A stretch of 64,000 nt of DNA from contig NZ_CP017713.1 in assembly GCF_002706425.1 (NCBI RefSeq), forward strand, positions 1,116,001 to 1,180,000. The letters run 5' to 3'. Position 1 is the stretch's first letter, and every line of letters begins with the position of its first letter. Shown in pieces: positions 1 through 9,832 of this stretch. Under the pieces are notes generated by a model that was not told the origin of the DNA, did no database searches, and saw only the letters and a list, made by a program, of their open reading frames with translations. A program made the position numbers and the translations under genes. Source of the stretch: Loigolactobacillus coryniformis subsp. coryniformis KCTC 3167 = DSM 20001 (GTDB lineage: Bacteria > Bacillota > Bacilli > Lactobacillales > Lactobacillaceae).

Positions 1-2614
1 CGATTTTCCATTTGCTGCTTCAATGCTTATTTGGTACTCCTTAGGTCCAATTTTAGCACAAGGTTTAGCACACATTTCGCAGGCAGCCCGACATACACTA
101 GCTTTCTTATTAACTTGGTTTACTCTAATTATTCCCTTTATTTTTGCGAAATCTGTCTGGGGAATAAGTGATGCTAATAATATTGTTTGGGTGGGTGTGC
201 TCTACGTATTTGGAATTTTGATTGCTAATGGCGAATATAAATGGATTACGCGTAGGTGGGCAGTTTCTACAATAGTTATTGGATTGGGCGTTGCCGCCAT
301 CATTTTAAGATTCAGCTCAATCACAGCTACTCCAAATCTCTTAAGTGGACGCTTTTTTTCTATTCATTCATTAAATGTTGCTTTGATTAGTTTTGCAATA
401 TTTGGTGTTCTAATTCAAATATCAAGAATTTCTTTTTTTAACTTAAACAAAGCTCATTGGCCTAATTGGTTTGCCATGATTGCTTATTTTGTTTCTTGTC
501 TTCCAATTGTAACGAGCTTTTTAAATGAAAGCTTTTTTATTAAGGAGAACTTGAGCTCTCTTGAATGGTTATTATTGATTGTTATTTATTTAGTGGTATT
601 TATTGTATTAGTCACTTGTTTAACTGCAATATTTGCGATAATTAGTCGATTTAAAATATTTAAACGACTGATCGATGACTTTCCAATAAAAAAATTTTCT
701 GATTTTACTCAATTACCGCAACTATTTCAAAAGAAAATTCGTGATAATTGGCGAATCTTACTCGTTATTTGTAATGGAGTACTCTTTACTTTTGTACAGA
801 TGTTCATTTCTTCTTTGGCTACAACTAGCTTTTCAATTGAAATCGTAAAAAATATTTTCAAAACTTCATCAGGTCCAATATTGTTAAGCACAATTATTTT
901 TACTTGTTTTTTCTGGTTATTATATAGTTTAATCAATCGTTTTTGGCCAGCTTTACTTTTTACTATTGGAGTGTCAATTTTTATTACCGTGGCTGAATTC
1001 CTAAAAATTAGTTTACGTGATGAGCCAATTTTACCAGCCGATTTATCTATGGTTACTGCTCTTAGTGAGATTGCTAAAATGATCAGTCCAGTCATTATTG
1101 TTGCAGCTAGCTTACTAATTATTATATTAGTTACAGCTAGTTTAATTTTACAAAAACATTTAGGTGGAATGTATCCGCAATACGCTTGGAAAAAGCGTGG
1201 TTTGATAATTGTTCTGATGTTAATATTTTTTACTGGTGGTTTTTGGGTTAATCATGAAAATTCTTTACCGTACATCGTTTTTAAGGCTTTTAATGTAAGT
1301 TCTTGGTTTTATGATCAAACAACAGGTGCTAAGATGAATGGACCAATACTGCAATTTATTAATAATTTAGATGTGAAAATTATGGATAGGCCCGCGGGTT
1401 ATTCTAGAGTAAAAATACAATCGATAATGGCTAAATACGATTGTCAGGCTAAAGTAATCAATAGAAAGCGAACTAATAGCCTGAGTAACCAAACTATTAT
1501 TTTTGTTTTAAGTGAGAGTTTCAGTAATCCCAATAGAATACCAGAAATGAAAGTTACACCGAATCCCATACCATATTTAAGTAATTTAGAAAAAACTACG
1601 GATTCTGGGTTAATGTTAAGTTCTGGATACGGTGGAGGTACTGCTAATATGGAGTGGCAGGCTTTGACGGGATTATCAATCAGTAATTTGTCACCAACAT
1701 TACCAACACCGTACACTCAGTTAGTGCACCAACAAAAAACGGCACCAGCTTTTACAAATTTATTTGATTCTAAGATTGCTATCCATCCTTTTAACGCTAG
1801 CCTATATAATCGTAAGCAGGTCTTTAAAAAATTTGGTTTCAACCGATTCTATTATGAAGGCAGTAAGTATAAAATCAGTTACAAGAAGCGTTTAGGAACA
1901 AGTCCTTATGTTTCTGATGATTCGGCATACAAACAAACCATGAAAATCGTAAATCAAGCTCAATCAGGTTCACAGTTTATTCAGCTCTCAACAATGCAAA
2001 ATCATATGCCATACACTAATTACTATAAAAACGGTAAAAAATTTAAAATTACCGGTTCAGCATTTGATTCGGCTAATGCTTCCAGTGTCCAAACATATAC
2101 GCAGGGAATTTATTATACTGATAGAGCGCTGAAGGAATTTATTTTGGAATTAGATAAATTAGATAGGCCGGTTACAGTTGTTTGGTATGGAGATCACTTA
2201 GCATCCTTATATAAGTCTAATTTAATGAATAAGTACCCAATTCAGCTCCATGAGACGGACTATTTTATATACAATAACAAAAATCACAAATTATCATACA
2301 CAAATAGATTAGTCAGTCCTTATTCGTTTTCAGCACTTGCCCTTGATAATGCTAATAGTAAAATAACTCCATACTATGCGCTTATAACTAAAGTAACCGA
2401 AGATTTACCTGCAATGACAACTAATCCATCGACATCGCAAATCAATGCAGTCAATGGTGGAAATGTTTTTGTTGGGCAAAATAGTAAACTGATCAAATAT
2501 AAGGCATTAACTAAGAAGCAAAAAGTTTTATATCATGATTACCAGTTGATTCAATATGATATTGTTGCTGGAAAACAATATTCGACTAAATGGGCCGAAC
2601 AGAAGATTAAGTAG
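1..2614 (+). CDS. Acyltransferase-3-like / LTA-synthase-like fusion protein, 5' end outside window
   Basis: A polytopic membrane protein with an extracellular sulfatase-fold domain. The frame is open to the window edge (seven codons precede the ATG at 23), so the N-terminus is probably missing. Counting from ATG 23, residues 1-170 are hydrophobic and resemble the second half of an acyltransferase-3 (OafA/WecH type) membrane domain. Residues about 190-460 are a second membrane region with the LRDEPILPADL signature of LTA-synthase-family proteins. Residues about 490-860 are the catalytic part: VLSESF at about 490, the nucleophile threonine in GGGTANMEW at about 538, and the metal motif WYGDH at about 723. 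By family it should transfer phosphoglycerol or a similar group to a surface glycolipid or polymer; the substrate is unknown. The next gene starts about 70 bases on, so co-transcription is likely. The LTA-synthase-like part is secure; the acyltransferase part rests on pattern only. Confidence 0.8.
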   Translation, partial: DFPFAASMLIWYSLGPILAQGLAHISQAARHTLAFLLTWFTLIIPFIFAKSVWGISDANNIVWVGVLYVFGILIANGEYKWITRRWAVSTIVIGLGVAAIILRFSSITATPNLLSGRFFSIHSLNVALISFAIFGVLIQISRISFFNLNKAHWPNWFAMIAYFVSCLPIVTSFLNESFFIKENLSSLEWLLLIVIYLVVFIVLVTCLTAIFAIISRFKIFKRLIDDFPIKKFSDFTQLPQLFQKKIRDNWRILLVICNGVLFTFVQMFISSLATTSFSIEIVKNIFKTSSGPILLSTIIFTCFFWLLYSLINRFWPALLFTIGVSIFITVAEFLKISLRDEPILPADLSMVTALSEIAKMISPVIIVAASLLIIILVTASLILQKHLGGMYPQYAWKKRGLIIVLMLIFFTGGFWVNHENSLPYIVFKAFNVSSWFYDQTTGAKMNGPILQFINNLDVKIMDRPAGYSRVKIQSIMAKYDCQAKVINRKRTNSLSNQTIIFVLSESFSNPNRIPEMKVTPNPIPYLSNLEKTTDSGLMLSSGYGGGTANMEWQALTGLSISNLSPTLPTPYTQLVHQQKTAPAFTNLFDSKIAIHPFNASLYNRKQVFKKFGFNRFYYEGSKYKISYKKRLGTSPYVSDDSAYKQTMKIVNQAQSGSQFIQLSTMQNHMPYTNYYKNGKKFKITGSAFDSANASSVQTYTQGIYYTDRALKEFILELDKLDRPVTVVWYGDHLASLYKSNLMNKYPIQLHETDYFIYNNKNHKLSYTNRLVSPYSFSALALDNANSKITPYYALITKVTEDLPAMTTNPSTSQINAVNGGNVFVGQNSKLIKYKALTKKQKVLYHDYQLIQYDIVAGKQYSTKWAEQKIK

Positions 2615-2685
2615 ACAATATTATTAGGTTCAGTCGGCAAAACGATTTATGATTTGAAAAACACTATGAGTGAGGAATATTGAAT

Positions 2686-4767
2686 ATGTTAGTTTCAAAC
2701 AAGATAAGAATTAAGTTAACTCTAGTGCAAATAATGCGGGTTCTAGCGTTATTGATATTTATAGTAATTGGTGTACAAGCAATCTTTTTTACAAATAATT
2801 TTTTTGGCTCTAAGATAGGTTTGTCAGCGTTTAATATTGTTATTGGTAGTGTGATGCTAATTGCTGTACTTTGTTTGCTTGTCAGTTGGCTGAAGCGATT
2901 GTCTTTAAAGAAGCAACGTGCAGTACTATGGATTCTGATGTGTATGTGGCTGTTGTTGCAGCTATTCTTTGATTTTTATGTTCAAGGTGCTCAAGGTGTT
3001 GATGATTTAGATGTTAGATTGCAAGCACATAAGTTAGCTGCTGGTGATATCAATTGGTCGGGTTATTTTCATGTGTGGCCTAATAATGTTAATATTGCGA
3101 TTTTTTTTAGTTGGATAATTAGATTCTTTAGATTGATTGGAATAACTGATACTTGGTTGCTGTTTAATTTATTTATCACATTAATTACTTTTGTAACACT
3201 AGTCATGGGGACTAAAATACTTGATAATATTGTTTCTTTTGAAGCAAAAATAGTATTATGGACCTTTATTTTATTTTATGCACCATTTTACGTAGTTAAT
3301 TTTTATTCTTATACTGATCCTATAGCAGCATTTTTTGTTGTGCTCAGTTTTTGGGAGCTTTCTAAGCTAGGTGCACATAATAAATGGGATCTTATACATC
3401 TTCTTTGCGGGATTATTTTAATTGTTTGCGGAACACTAATAAAAACAAATGCGGTTATCTTTGTTATTACAATACCTATTTTTATTTTTTTCAAGTATGG
3501 TTGGAAAAAATTGGCTCAGTCTTTATTAATATTAATTATTGTTATGGGATTGGGAATTTTTTTTCAAAATAAGATTCAGTCTCAATACGAGTATTCTGAA
3601 AATAGTGAAGTGAAATTTCCAACTGAATATTGGATTGCTTTATCCTACAATAAATATTCTAAGGGAACAGTGAAATCGAATCAGTATACTTGGAGTTATA
3701 CAGGCAGAGTTAAGGGTGTTAAGAACAAGGTTAAAGTTGACAGGAAACTGATTAAAGATGAAATTCGTTCATTAGGATTAAGTGGTGTCTTGAAACAATA
3801 TTTGGATAAGACTAACGTAATGTATTCCAGCGGAAATGCTGGCATAATAATGCGTGATTTCTCCATATATCCAAAATATTCTAAAATTACAACTTATTTG
3901 AGTGGAACAAATGGAAATTTGATGTCTTATCTAGCACAAATTGTTTACACCGTGGCGATAATTCTGGTTGCGTTTCAGATTGGCTATATGTTTTTAAGAC
4001 GTATGTCTGTGACATTATTTGATATGTTTTTAATTTTCTTCATTGGTCTTTATATGTTCCATATTCTGCTCTGGGAAGTAGAAAATAGATATTTATATTT
4101 AATTTTACCGTTGATATTTGTTTTTGCAGCTTACTCATTTCTAAGTAATAATTTAGAGAATGAAATAACTGTATTAGTTGGTCACTCAAGTCGCGGTAAA
4201 TGGCTGATTACTGCCCTTATTATGACTATAATTGGGACTTTCTTGATTGGAAACTATAGTTTAATAGAATTCAAAAATAGTAATTATGTGGCCATACAAC
4301 AACAAACATTTTTTAGAACTGATTCAATAAAATTAAAGCCACAGGAGTCTATTGAACAGACTTTTAAATTGAGTGTGGCGCCTAAGTATTTAAAATTAAA
4401 TTTAGGATCAAAATATGACCATTTTCATACTACATTGATTGATTTAAAAACACATAAGAGCATATTATTTGGTCAGCAGAATGGCTATTATAAATTGAAA
4501 GCTAATTCAGGAAATATTTTAATTAAAGTAACTAATAAGTCAAATCATAAACAAGATTTATCGGTGAATAAATCAAAGGATATGAAATTAGCACAGAGTA
4601 TGATTAAAGTTAAAGATGTGCAACAAAAAAAGCATAGCGGTCTATATTTAAATGAAGGATTTTATCGTGATGGTTCATACCCATTTTCAAAAAAAATTTA
4701 TTGGTTTGGTGCCTTCTTACTAATAATATTAGTGGCGATAGTATTGGCAGTAGTGTGGAGAGTTTAA
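2686..4767 (+). CDS. Polytopic GT-C type membrane glycosyltransferase-like protein
   Basis: A 693-residue integral membrane protein with roughly a dozen transmembrane segments, then a soluble beta-rich stretch (about residues 540-660) and a last C-terminal membrane helix. The acidic pair in QGVDDLDVR after the third helix is where GT-C enzymes (PMT/ArnT-like, family 39) carry the catalytic aspartate of the first outer loop. It probably moves a sugar from polyprenyl phosphate to a surface polymer outside the cell. The start is set at ATG 2686, ten bases after a GAGG; a TTG at 2680 is too close to that site. It lies between the LTA-synthase-like gene and a family 14 glycosyltransferase, which supports a role in envelope glycans. 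Exact substrate unknown. Confidence 0.65.
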   Translation: MLVSNKIRIKLTLVQIMRVLALLIFIVIGVQAIFFTNNFFGSKIGLSAFNIVIGSVMLIAVLCLLVSWLKRLSLKKQRAVLWILMCMWLLLQLFFDFYVQGAQGVDDLDVRLQAHKLAAGDINWSGYFHVWPNNVNIAIFFSWIIRFFRLIGITDTWLLFNLFITLITFVTLVMGTKILDNIVSFEAKIVLWTFILFYAPFYVVNFYSYTDPIAAFFVVLSFWELSKLGAHNKWDLIHLLCGIILIVCGTLIKTNAVIFVITIPIFIFFKYGWKKLAQSLLILIIVMGLGIFFQNKIQSQYEYSENSEVKFPTEYWIALSYNKYSKGTVKSNQYTWSYTGRVKGVKNKVKVDRKLIKDEIRSLGLSGVLKQYLDKTNVMYSSGNAGIIMRDFSIYPKYSKITTYLSGTNGNLMSYLAQIVYTVAIILVAFQIGYMFLRRMSVTLFDMFLIFFIGLYMFHILLWEVENRYLYLILPLIFVFAAYSFLSNNLENEITVLVGHSSRGKWLITALIMTIIGTFLIGNYSLIEFKNSNYVAIQQQTFFRTDSIKLKPQESIEQTFKLSVAPKYLKLNLGSKYDHFHTTLIDLKTHKSILFGQQNGYYKLKANSGNILIKVTNKSNHKQDLSVNKSKDMKLAQSMIKVKDVQQKKHSGLYLNEGFYRDGSYPFSKKIYWFGAFLLIILVAIVLAVVWRV

Positions 4768-4908
4768 TTGTATAGCTGGAGTTTTCTTATAATCAAGGCT
4801 AGGTTACAATATTATTTGTTGCCTAGCCTTGTTGTATTTAAGCGTAATATCTATTGTAGAAACGATATTTTAATTTTTATTTGGGTTAGATTAATAGGGG
4901 GAAAGTTT

Positions 4909-5814
4909 ATGCATGCATATTTAATAATTGCCGATCGTAATTTTGATCAATTAAAAACTTTGTTGAGGACACTAGATGATGAACGTAATGATATTTATTT
5001 ATTAATTGATGCTAAATCACATTTCCAAGATCAAAGTTTACTAACTAGTGTGATTAAGAAGTCAAGAATTATTTTAGTAGATCCAATAAAAATATTTTGG
5101 GGAAGTTTTTCTCAAATTCGGGCCGAATTATCATTGTTTAAGGCTGCCGCGCCTAAAAAATATGAATACTATCATTTGCTGTCAGGGCTTGATCTACCAT
5201 TGCAATCGCAAGATAAAATTCATGCTTTCTTTGAACAAAATGCGGGCAAGGAATTTCTAACCTTTTCTGATAAGTCAATTGCTGAGAAAAATAAAATAAA
5301 CGATCGTTTAGACGTTCATTTATTTCCTGATATATCCAGTAGGACTTTTAAATCTAGAATTGGAAAAAAGTTATATCGCTTGTATAGAAAGTTTGAGCAC
5401 ATATTTGAACATCTATTTAAAATTGGGCTTAATAAGTTAGATTGTCCGTTGGGATATGGGTCGCAATGGGTTAGTATTGATCATTCTTTGGTCGAGTTTA
5501 TATTAAGCAAGGAAGGCTGGATTAATATGAATTTTAAGAGTGCTATTCTTTGCGATGAAGTCTTTATACACACATTAGTAATTAATTCAAAATTTAAAGA
5601 TAGAGTCTATGCAATAAAAGGAGTATTGGATCATCCAGAAGATGTACAAGGAAATCTGCGTTATATTAATTGGTGGGATGGTAATCCGCATACTTGGACA
5701 ATAAAGGATTGGCCAACGTTAGAAAGTGTTAGCCAAGGTAATTACTTTTTTTCTAGAAAATTTGATGAGCTTGTGGATAAGGAAATTATAGAAAAAGTTA
5801 TTCAATCATTATAA
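4909..5814 (+). CDS. Core-2/I-branching type glycosyltransferase (family 14)
   Basis: A 301-residue cytoplasmic protein. The N-terminus MHAYLIIADRNFDQL, the early DDERNDIYLLIDAKS, the WGSFSQIRAELSLFKAA region, the YYHLLSGLDLPLQ motif and the later GSQWVSI...DEVFIHTL segment are typical of bacterial family 14 glycosyltransferases, related to the beta-1,6-N-acetylglucosaminyltransferases that branch O-glycans. The start is ATG 4909, preceded by a clear GGGGGAAAG ribosome site; the open frame reaches back to the previous stop but has no other convincing start. It follows the GT-C gene by 141 bases in the same direction. In lactobacilli such genes sit in surface-glycan or glycoprotein loci; the acceptor here is not known. 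Confidence 0.8.
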   Translation: MHAYLIIADRNFDQLKTLLRTLDDERNDIYLLIDAKSHFQDQSLLTSVIKKSRIILVDPIKIFWGSFSQIRAELSLFKAAAPKKYEYYHLLSGLDLPLQSQDKIHAFFEQNAGKEFLTFSDKSIAEKNKINDRLDVHLFPDISSRTFKSRIGKKLYRLYRKFEHIFEHLFKIGLNKLDCPLGYGSQWVSIDHSLVEFILSKEGWINMNFKSAILCDEVFIHTLVINSKFKDRVYAIKGVLDHPEDVQGNLRYINWWDGNPHTWTIKDWPTLESVSQGNYFFSRKFDELVDKEIIEKVIQSL

Positions 5815-5943
5815 TAAAAAATACGTTTATAGTCTTAGCAAGAATCATTAATAATGATTCTAAAGGATGCTGATTAGTGAATTTGAAAAAAATGTGACTT
5901 TTTCAATTATCTGAAAAAACAATTAAAAATTGAGTTATAGTTA

Positions 5944-5956
5944 AAGAGTATTATAT
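5944..5956. repeat. Left copy of the 13-bp target duplication of IS30 copy 1
   Basis: The 13 bases AAGAGTATTATAT lie directly before the IS30 left end and occur again directly after its right end at 9981-9993. The next base, C, also matches on both sides, but it is the first base of the element in all three IS30 copies here. The duplication shows that this insertion, though later split by IS21, is still in place. Confidence 0.85.
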
Positions 5957-6057
5957 CGCGCGTTTTATAATCAAGTTAGCCAAATACTTTTAGCTAATTG
6001 ATAAAATAAAAAACACCCAGACAAATCTCTGTTATCATTGATGTTCCTACACAAACA

Positions 6058-7051
6058 ATGAAAGAGGTTATTGTCTTGATGCAAGAACAGAATACCACAG
6101 TCAGAAAAAAAGGTCAGCACCTAACTTCGTTTGAACGAGGCAGAATTGCTACGCTGCACAGCCAAGGCTATTCCAATCGTGCAATTGCCAGAGCGCTTAA
6201 TGTTTGTCATCAAACAATCAATAATGAATTGTGCCGCGGCGAGATCGACCAAGTAAAAAAAGTGAATGGTCAACGCCAATATTACGCTGTATACTCACCA
6301 GAAACAGCACAAGCTAAGTACGAAGCTAATCGAGCCCACTGTCATCGACCTTTGAAACTCGTCGGTGTCGCTGATTTTATCGACTATTTTACGACTCATT
6401 TGCGTCAAGATGGTTGGTCGCCTGATGCAGCAGTAGGACGGGCCAAACTTGAAGGCTTATATCAACCTGAGGAGATGGTCTCGACCAAGACGCTATACCA
6501 CTATATTGATGCCCAGTTACTTGAAGTCCGTAATCTTGATCTACTCGAAAAAAAGCGCCACCGTGCCAAACATCATCACTCGATCAAGCACAAGCGTCTG
6601 GCCGGACGGAGTATTGATGAACGGCCTAAAAGTATCGACCAGCGCCAAGAGTTCGGCCATTTCGAATTGGACACCGTGGTGGGCAAGCGCAACGGTCAAG
6701 AGAGTGTGATCTTAACGCTGATCGAGCGTCAATCCCGCTGCCCAATTCTACGTTTGATCGATGGTCGTGATGCCGATTCAGTCAACTATGAGCTGGCCAA
6801 GATCTGTCAAGAATACGGATCAATCATGAAGTCAGTTACTGCCGATAATGGCGCTGAGTTCTCGGAAGTTGGCGCTGTACTTACCGGTGTCGCTGACCTT
6901 TATTATGCCCATCCATATCGTTCCTCTGAGCGTGGGACTAACGAAGCGCATAATCGAATGATCCGCCGCGATGTACCCAAGGGTCTATCCATGGATATTT
7001 TGGGTCCTCATGATATCCAAGCAGTTGAGTCAAAGCTAAACAATTTACCGC
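6058..7051 (+). pseudogene. IS30 transposase, N-terminal and catalytic part, interrupted
   Basis: Reads the IS30 transposase with its N-terminal helix-turn-helix (LTSFERGRIATLHSQGYSNRAIARALN) and the DDE core: ELDTVVGK (first D), VTADNGAEF (second D) and the end of the core with GTNEAHNRMIRR (E). The last 20 or so residues are replaced after LNNLP by LKAAS and a stop contributed by the inserted IS21 end. The start may be ATG 6079, which has an AGAGG upstream, rather than ATG 6058. The missing 3' codons survive at 9838-9896. Probably inactive unless the IS21 leaves precisely. Confidence 0.9.
7047..7051. repeat. Left copy of the 5-bp target duplication of the IS21 element
   Basis: ACCGC here and again at 9833-9837; the uninterrupted IS30 copy 2 has it once. 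It dates the IS21 insertion as later than the IS30 insertion. Confidence 0.9.
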
Positions 7052-7181
7052 TGAAGGCGGCATCGTGAATTAACCAAGTGAGCGTAAAAATTGACCACAC
7101 TCGGCGAAAGAATTGACCAACTTATGCGAAGAAAATTGACCATACGACTAAAAGAACCCACTAAAGTGGGTTCAAACATTG

Positions 7182-7367
7182 TTATTGCTCTAGGTATTCT
7201 TTGATCAATTTAATACCAATATCAACGAGCTCATTCTCACTAATTTGTTCATTGCTTTGAAGCATGGCCATTGTTAACCGATCAACCAATTTATTTTCAA
7301 AGCTTTCTTCTATCGAGTTAAGAAAGTAGTAACTAGCGAGCCGATTGCGCACATCTTCTGGAATCAT
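7182..7367 (-). CDS. Small ORF of the IS21 element, translationally coupled to istB
   Basis: A 61-residue acidic, probably helical protein (MIPEDVRNRLASYYFLNS...). Its ATG overlaps the istB stop codon as ATGA, so translation is probably coupled. It ends about 40 bases before the terminal TTGACCA repeats. I do not recognise the family. It could be an accessory or regulatory peptide of the element, or a passenger; IS21 elements normally carry only istA and istB. Confidence 0.55.
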   Translation of the reverse strand: MIPEDVRNRLASYYFLNSIEESFENKLVDRLTMAMLQSNEQISENELVDIGIKLIKEYLEQ

Positions 7368-8122
7368 ACAGAGTCACCTCGTAATCCATAGCGTTCACGC
7401 ATTGATTTATCGCCTTGAATTAAAATCGGGTAGGCATCATGGATAATGCGATCAAGGATTGCATCGGCTATTTGTGGATTACCTAGTTTATTATGCCATC
7501 CATCTGGCGCAAACTGTGAACAATAAATGGTTGATGATTGATGTAATCGACTTTCTACTAGCTCTAAAACATAGGTAGACTGCTCTAAAGACAACTCCGT
7601 TAACAACCATTCGTCAATGATTAAAACATCAACTTTTTTATAGCGAGCTAATATTTTATGAAAATTTCCATTAGCTTCATGCTTAGCTACAGCTAAGTCG
7701 TCTAAAAGTTCTGGCAGCCGAACATACTTCACCTTATAAAATTGGCGACATGCTTCTATGCCTAAGGCATTAGCGAGCCAAGTTTTACCATTGCCAGATG
7801 CGCCCATCAAAATAATATTATGATGCTCACGAATGTAGTTCCCTGTTGCTAGTTTTTGGATTAGCTTACGATCCAATTTGCGATCTGGCAAATAATCTAT
7901 TTCGGCTAACGCAGGCTCTATACTCGGAAAATCAGCGCTGTGTAATAGCCGACTAAGCTTATTAGATTGCTGTCTGGCATAAGCACCATCGACAATTAAT
8001 TCAAACTTATCTTCAAAATCCATTTGTTGGTATTCTGGTTGCTGTTCCTGAACTTCTAAAATCTCAACCATAGCGTTGAGTCGCATTTCTCGTAATTTAC
8101 GCTTAGTTTCATCTGATGTCAT
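7364..8122 (-). CDS. istB: IS21 helper ATPase IstB
   Basis: A 252-residue AAA+ ATPase that assists the IstA transposase in target selection. Walker A is GASGNGKTW, Walker B is VDVLIIDEW, and the DnaA/DnaC-like layout MTSDETKRKLREMRLNAMVE... then YFL/LPDRKLDRKLIQKLATGNYI is typical. The start is taken at ATG 8122, after GAAGGGGAAAAAGATA, rather than the upstream ATG at 8194; it overlaps the end of istA by 14 bases. Complete, so the element may be active. Confidence 0.92.
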   Translation of the reverse strand: MTSDETKRKLREMRLNAMVEILEVQEQQPEYQQMDFEDKFELIVDGAYARQQSNKLSRLLHSADFPSIEPALAEIDYLPDRKLDRKLIQKLATGNYIREHHNIILMGASGNGKTWLANALGIEACRQFYKVKYVRLPELLDDLAVAKHEANGNFHKILARYKKVDVLIIDEWLLTELSLEQSTYVLELVESRLHQSSTIYCSQFAPDGWHNKLGNPQIADAILDRIIHDAYPILIQGDKSMRERYGLRGDSV

Positions 8123-9671
8123 TATCTTTTTCCCCTTCGATTCCAAAATAGGCTGCGCCACGCGTGAAGCCATAAGTGTTTTGTGCACTTGCATTGTGAG
8201 GTTGCTCCTGTTGTTGGCTACTGCGTAATAAACGCTCGATTACTGGCACCGTTGGTGCTGAGGCAATTTTTATAATATCTTGGCAAGCCTGCTCAATCGC
8301 TTCACTGGAGTACTTACGGCCAAAATTCTTTAAACGAAGGGTTGCTTTCAGTGCTTGCTTTTCCACTTTTGCCGATTTAAGCAAATAACGAACGACTTCC
8401 GTTGTTGCTTCACCAATACTTTCGGCCCACTTAATTGCTTCTTTTGGGGTGTAATCAAGATACAACTGGTGGTTCTCTGGTAGATGATCATGATTAGTCG
8501 AGAATTGACCAAGCTTGCCATAAAGTCGTTTGTGTGAGGCAATACGACTATCTTTGTAAAAGATCTCAACGAGATCTTTCGTAACTTTAATATCAACTTT
8601 ATTCTGGATATATTCGTAAGGAACAGAATAAAACATATTCTCCACATTAGTGTGGTAATCTAATTGTACAGTGGCAGTTTTCCAGGTTGCCATTTTATAA
8701 GGTACCCGTGGTAGAGGCTGTAATGCGAACTGCTCTTCGCTAATAAAAGCGTCTTTACGGTTACCTTTTTTATATTTCTTGGTGAATGGTCGCAAATTAA
8801 ACTCATCTAATTTTTCCCTAACAGCCTGATTTAATTCTATTAATGTGAAAAACTTTTCGTTACGTAGCGCAGCGATAATCCAAGTTGAAAGGATCTTTAC
8901 ACTACCCTCGACGTTGGCTTTATCTTTAGGTGTTCGGACACGTGCCGGCAATATAATCGTGTTATAGTGACTTGCCAATTCGCGGTAAGTCGAATTAAGC
9001 ACAGCTTCTCCAGCTTGGTGCCTGGTAACACCAGTTTTTAAATTATCTGGGACAAGGATTTCCGTAACCCCACCAAAGTACTTATAAGCGTGAATATGAC
9101 TAACTAACCAATCTTCTTGTTTCATTGACAAGCGAGCCTCACAGTAGCCATATTGGCTACACGGTAGTGTGGCGACAAATAAATAAGCTTTAACAATTTC
9201 TCCTGTATCTGAATCAGTTAGAGACAATGTTGTACCTGCCCAATCTACTTCCATAGTTTCTCCCGGCTTACGCTTTATGCGCATAGTCGCTTTATACTTT
9301 TGTGCATATTCGTGATAATACTGACAAAATGTGCGGTAAGCGTAGGGAATAACATTATTTTGACGGCACATTGCCTCATATTCATAGTGTAGTAGTGACA
9401 ACGTCACATTAGACTTAGCTAGTTCCGTATGGATATGTTCAAAATCTGGCAATTGTCTGCCTTTAGACTCACGCTTTTTATGCGGGAAAAGTAGCGCTTC
9501 GAACCATTCGTCATCCATTTCATCAGTGAACGGTGGTACTAACACTTCTTCTTTTGCCCGTTTGATGATCTCTGCAATTTTGGGGCGAGAATTACCTGTA
9601 GCTGCAGCGATATTCCGTTGTACGACCTTTTGAGCATGGAGCTCAAGAATCTTACGATACTGAATGGACAT
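8109..9671 (-). CDS. istA: IS21 transposase IstA
   Basis: A 520-residue DDE transposase of the IS21 family. An N-terminal helix-turn-helix (residues about 10-35, VVQRNIAAATGNSRPKIAE) is followed by the catalytic core with MEVDWAGT (first D), LVPDNLKTGV (second D) and the glutamate near PKDKANVEG. The C-terminal part has the Mu-type beta-barrel (VPYEYIQNKVDIKVT). Full length; reads into istB. Its ATG is preceded by AGGAGG-type sequence at 9678-9684. Confidence 0.93.
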   Translation of the reverse strand: MSIQYRKILELHAQKVVQRNIAAATGNSRPKIAEIIKRAKEEVLVPPFTDEMDDEWFEALLFPHKKRESKGRQLPDFEHIHTELAKSNVTLSLLHYEYEAMCRQNNVIPYAYRTFCQYYHEYAQKYKATMRIKRKPGETMEVDWAGTTLSLTDSDTGEIVKAYLFVATLPCSQYGYCEARLSMKQEDWLVSHIHAYKYFGGVTEILVPDNLKTGVTRHQAGEAVLNSTYRELASHYNTIILPARVRTPKDKANVEGSVKILSTWIIAALRNEKFFTLIELNQAVREKLDEFNLRPFTKKYKKGNRKDAFISEEQFALQPLPRVPYKMATWKTATVQLDYHTNVENMFYSVPYEYIQNKVDIKVTKDLVEIFYKDSRIASHKRLYGKLGQFSTNHDHLPENHQLYLDYTPKEAIKWAESIGEATTEVVRYLLKSAKVEKQALKATLRLKNFGRKYSSEAIEQACQDIIKIASAPTVPVIERLLRSSQQQEQPHNASAQNTYGFTRGAAYFGIEGEKDNDIR

Positions 9672-9832
9672 AAAAAACCTCCTGTATAATATAATTACGC
9701 AATGTATGCGCTATCACATTATACAAGAGGTACCTTAGGGCTGGTCAATCTCTTTTGCAGAACTTGGTCAATTTCTTCGCTTAATGGGGTAAAATTTTAT
9801 GCCGAAGGGGGTAAATGGGAATGCCGTCATCA

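Larger units (their letters stand above)
7052..9832 (-). mobile_element. IS21-family element (istA, istB and a third small ORF)
   Basis: A 2,781-bp element inserted in the IS30 transposase gene. Its tips are imperfect inverted repeats (TGAAGGCGGCAT at left; complement of the right tip TGATGACGGCAT). Inside the left end three TTGACCA repeats stand at 7091, 7113 and 7136, and inside the right end two inverted copies at 9742 and 9765, all 22-23 bases apart. Regular multiple terminal repeats of this kind are the usual transposase-binding sites of IS21 elements. Flanked by ACCGC on both sides. Confidence 0.9.
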
